64,000 nucleotides of DNA from Serpula lacrymans var. lacrymans S7.9 (lineage: Eukaryota > Basidiomycota > Agaricomycetes > Boletales > Serpulaceae), in NCBI RefSeq assembly GCF_000218685.1, contig NW_006763293.1, positions 1,485,968 to 1,549,967 on the forward strand. The letters are read 5' to 3'. Below the pieces are notes generated by a model, which saw only the letters and a list, made by a program, of their open reading frames with translations, was not told the DNA's origin and searched no databases. This document shows positions 61,224 through 64,000 of the stretch, piece by piece (position 1 is the first letter of the stretch; each line of letters opens with the position of its first letter). A program made the translations under genes and the position numbers.

Positions 61224-62679
61224 ATGGCCAGCCTTTTGAACTTGATAGGTGGCCTCACTCCTCCCCCCGTCATCCTCAGCGACGACTACGAGGGCTTGGA
61301 GTACAGGTGGAAGTTTATCTCATTCAGACCAGCTCGTAAGTTATTCATCAACCGTGAAAGACACCTCATTCCGACACTTTCGTAGTCTTCCAAACACAGG
61401 CCCTGCTTCTCGTGGGCGTCTGCTTGTATGTCCTTTTAGCATTCTATGGAAAGCGTCTAAACGCCCAAATAGCTAACAAATGGTGCGCAAGTTACCTTCC
61501 ATTCCACTTGATAACGTTGTTAATAGAGCCAAACTGTAGGTTTGCCGCCCATCTCGGTCTCCTCGAACAGCAATTTTCAAAGGCCAGTAAAGGAGGGCTT
61601 ATCTCGGATGGCTATACCGATTTCTTCAACTTCTCCACTGGCAGACGCACCGTCGCATCTTTGCATACCGTCTTCACTCTCCGGCCACGTCACGACCTTT
61701 TGCAAATGATATACCAGTTTGGCTGGACGCTCTACGACCTCCGGTATCAACCACAGGACGATCTCGTCCTTGATTTCAAACTCGCACCAGATGCAGCGGT
61801 GCCAGACTTTGTATGGGCTGTCGTTGCCAAGGACGAATTGGTGTATATCAAGGAGAATAGGTGGGATTTGGTGAGTCGTGGCCTTGGTGACAGTGACGTG
61901 TTGCAGATGTTCATATCTTGCCACATAGACGTTCACGAAAACGACGGAAAACTCGGCACTTCCATCCTCGTTATCCGTGATGACTGAGTTTGCAGACGTG
62001 ACAGACAACCTCTTCAAGCCATCGGACAAACTCTCGCTGGTTAACCTCTTAAACGACCCTATCGTACTCAAGTACTTCCGCTCGCTTTCTGTAAGTCACT
62101 GGCTACATGTGCTTTTGCGAGCTTAGACTACCAAGCTGACACTGGAAACATAGGTAACGGACCAACCGCGTGATCGTCCCATTGTGCCCCTCACTTCTTC
62201 CGAGCGTGAAAAACACGTTATCCTGTCTCTACGCCCGCCCCCTGCTTCGAGAGTATGGGAGACTATCCCGCTTATCAACGCCACGTTCGCATTTGTCGAT
62301 TCGTTAACCAAAATGAACCTCAGGCCGGAGACGAGGAACAAGCTGAAGAAGACTCGTGAGGAGGTAGATAAGGAGCTTGTCAAAGAGGCGCAGAAGGAGA
62401 AAAAAGAGGAGGTGAGTTGATAAGGGATTCTGTTCAGTAGAGTCGTAGTTTGCTGATATCACTTTTGAAGGCCGCTGAGGATAAGAAGGCCGCTAAGCGG
62501 AAAGCAGAGGAGGACCGTTTGTCACGTCTGAGCGCTGCTGAGCAGAAAAAGGTGCGTTTGTGGTCTTTTCTACATATCCAGAACTATCGCTAAAGTTTGA
62601 CTGCCTCGATATGTAGGCTCTGGAGCGCGACCGAAAGCGCGCTATGAAAAAGTCACAGGGCAAGGTGATGAGGAAGTAG
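61224..62679 (+). CDS. CCDC47-like ER membrane protein (DUF1682)
   Basis: Fungal relative of CCDC47, an ER membrane protein that in animals works with the PAT complex on multipass membrane-protein insertion. Exons: 61224-61335, 61386-61482, 61540-61870, 61929-62090, 62154-62411, 62471-62551, 62617-62679; 1104 nt, 367 residues. A single transmembrane helix near residues 40-58 (LLLVGVCLYVLLAFYG) follows LEYRWKFISFRPA. The DUF1682 body contains AAHLGLLEQQFSKASKG, DFFNFSTGRR, HDLLQMIYQFGWTLYDL and RPPPASRVWETIPLINATFA. The C-terminus is a long Lys/Glu coiled tail ending GKVMRK, as in CCDC47. An upstream in-frame ATG (61068) was rejected because conservation begins at MASLLNLIGG. Confidence 0.87.
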
Positions 62680-63165
62680 TGAGTGGAGAATAAATTTACA
62701 CTATTTATATTGTTCTTAGGGTACAGTGATTTATACCATATTATCCTATTTTTATGCATGACTGTTCTGGGCTCTGGTCGACCGAGTGTCAAGAGGGATG
62801 AGGGCATTTCACTGGTGACAAAAATATTCTTACTGTAATAAGGATCCGAGTCAGCGCCCAGATGTCAAAATTGTGGAATGCTTGAAAACTGTTTCCGACG
62901 GTGAAACTTGCATTGAGCGTCCAAGGGAAATGTATTCAGCGCCATGTGACTTCTTGGGGGTAGAGCGTTTCTCTTTCGAACAGCGAACTCCTGTTCTGTA
63001 ATGGCTCTGCCCGTCGTCTGTCATGTCGACGAGCAGCCCATGTCGGGCCCAAGATTAAAGTCGCGTGGTATTTCCATATATAGCAATTACCGCCCTATGT
63101 AGGTCCCCGTGCCACTGCGCACTTTCGTCTGTCACGGTCGTTGGTAGCGGTGACCAAGCTCAAGT
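62680..63165. other. Intergenic region, CCDC47-like / STB6-like
   Basis: 485 bp with no supported gene. It holds the 3' region of the CCDC47-like gene and the promoter of the next gene. A TATATAG-like stretch near 63077-63083 is about 85 bp before the next ATG. Confidence 0.4.
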
Positions 63166-64000
63166 ATGTCGTACCGACTGTTGATACCGACAGTGCGCTC
63201 GCCAGTCGCACCATCGCCCCCGTCTCCGTCCTCGCCGTCCTCCACAACGCGCTCGCCCCGTCTCAAACCGACATCTGCGAAGCTCATCCGTAGTCGGTCT
63301 GGCTCCGCATCTCTCCAGTCGTCTCCCGACCCAGCAGTCATATCTCAGCCTCCGCCCAACGTAGCTGCAGTATGGATTGGAAAACCATTCAGGTTTGACA
63401 TTGTCCAGGACACGCTTGAGCTCGAAGGATACCAGATGTATGCTGTTGAGAAATGGTCTGTGCATCATTGCCACCTATACTTTGTCTCGATACTCATTTT
63501 TGAACAGGGTTGTAGAGAGAACACGTGCGATAACTGTCCTTACGGTGTATACAGGGAATCCACAGCACAAGGTATATTTATCTAGCCTTCTGTTTTTATT
63601 TAGAGCACCAACGTTCTCCTGTGTAGATCACAGTGACTGCACTCAGTCCCTCGCAGTCACTTTTGCCACCAGATGCACGCACTGAATGGGAGAAGGCTTT
63701 GCACCACCTTCGCAGAGATGGAGCAAGACCAAAACAGGTCTGTCATATTTGTCTCCACCACCAATGTTTCTAACTGCAATATATGGTTAGACTCCCCATG
63801 GAGTACTCATGGTGACATCTCTTGCAAACTTCCGCTCAGACTACACAATCGTCCAGATACCAAATGGAGACTTCCTCGCAGCTAAAGAACGCCTGTACAC
63901 GAACATAAACCTTAGCAGAATGGGCTGCAGTGGACGCAGTGCGCTGACCCTGGAGGAACCGAGGTATGTCCTAATCGTTTCCAAGTTTTTTATTCACCTC
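63166..64000 (+). CDS. STB6-like N-terminal domain protein, truncated by window edge
   Basis: Appears to be a fungal homologue of Stb2/Stb6, yeast proteins found with the Sin3 repressor. Visible exons: 63166-63455, 63508-63571, 63627-63737, 63791-63963; a GT donor at 63964 starts an intron that runs off the window, so the C-terminal part is missing. After a Ser/Pro-rich leader the domain reads FRFDIVQDTLELEGYQMYAV, EKW/VVERTRAITVLTVYTGNP, TPHGVLMVTSLANFRSDY, IPNGDFLAAKERLYTNINL and GCSGRSALTLEEP. Assignment rests on this domain pattern; I could not check the missing part. Confidence 0.65.

Overview
The window is nuclear DNA of a basidiomycete fungus, most likely an Agaricomycete. The genes are dense and intron-rich, with introns mostly 48-60 nt long and GT-AG bounded. 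Spacing is short on both strands. Protein families include TRA1, SPB4, CSN4, CTK1, ORC4, MED20, PEP4, an NDR kinase and CipC. I rebuilt exon models by hand from splice sites, reading frame and protein-family conservation. In every complete model the summed exon length is a multiple of three.

Layout. 1-3581: gene-poor, with a possible solo LTR. 3582-15206 (+): TRA1, 18 exons, the giant SAGA/NuA4 scaffold. 15335-17277 (-): a bromodomain BRD8/Bdc1-like NuA4 subunit, tail to tail with TRA1. 17505-19010 (+): vacuolar aspartic protease PEP4. 19331-21650 (+): DCAF6/Iqw1-like WD40 protein. 21837-22335 (-): small unknown. 22464-25874 (+): CTK1-type CTD kinase. 25969-27544 (-): CSN4. 28220-34078 (+): an unrecognised 21-exon gene with 17 tandem exons encoding Tyr-Pro repeats. 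34215-35206 (-): PUB-domain protein. 35473-39256 (-): patatin-type triacylglycerol lipase. 40865-41479 and 42873-43516 (+): two CipC-like paralogues. 44159-45808 (-): ORC4, sharing a 123-bp promoter with MED20 (45932-47036, +). 47056-47362 (-): possible tiny gene. 47388-49326 (+): mitochondrial dehydrogenase kinase. 50004-51107 (+): Pro/Ser/Tyr-rich unknown. 51488-53324 (+): NDR/Cbk1 kinase. 53563-56061 (+): SPB4 helicase. 56212-59964 (-): PX-domain protein of the YPR097W type. 60505-60989 (-): small unknown. 61224-62679 (+): CCDC47-like ER protein. 63166 to the right edge (+): STB6-like protein, cut off.

How the genes relate. Most are unlinked housekeeping functions. TRA1, the BRD8-like protein, CTK1 and MED20 all act on RNA polymerase II transcription. 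TRA1 and the BRD8-like protein are expected partners in one complex and are adjacent. The two CipC genes are a clear local duplication.

The most novel element is the Tyr-Pro repeat gene. Its repeat exons have lengths divisible by three and intron phase 1 on both sides. The codon at each junction, normally tyrosine, is split after its first base. The first three exon-intron units are near-identical and exactly 167 bp apart, so the gene seems to grow by copying whole exon-intron units. I know of no described function for it.
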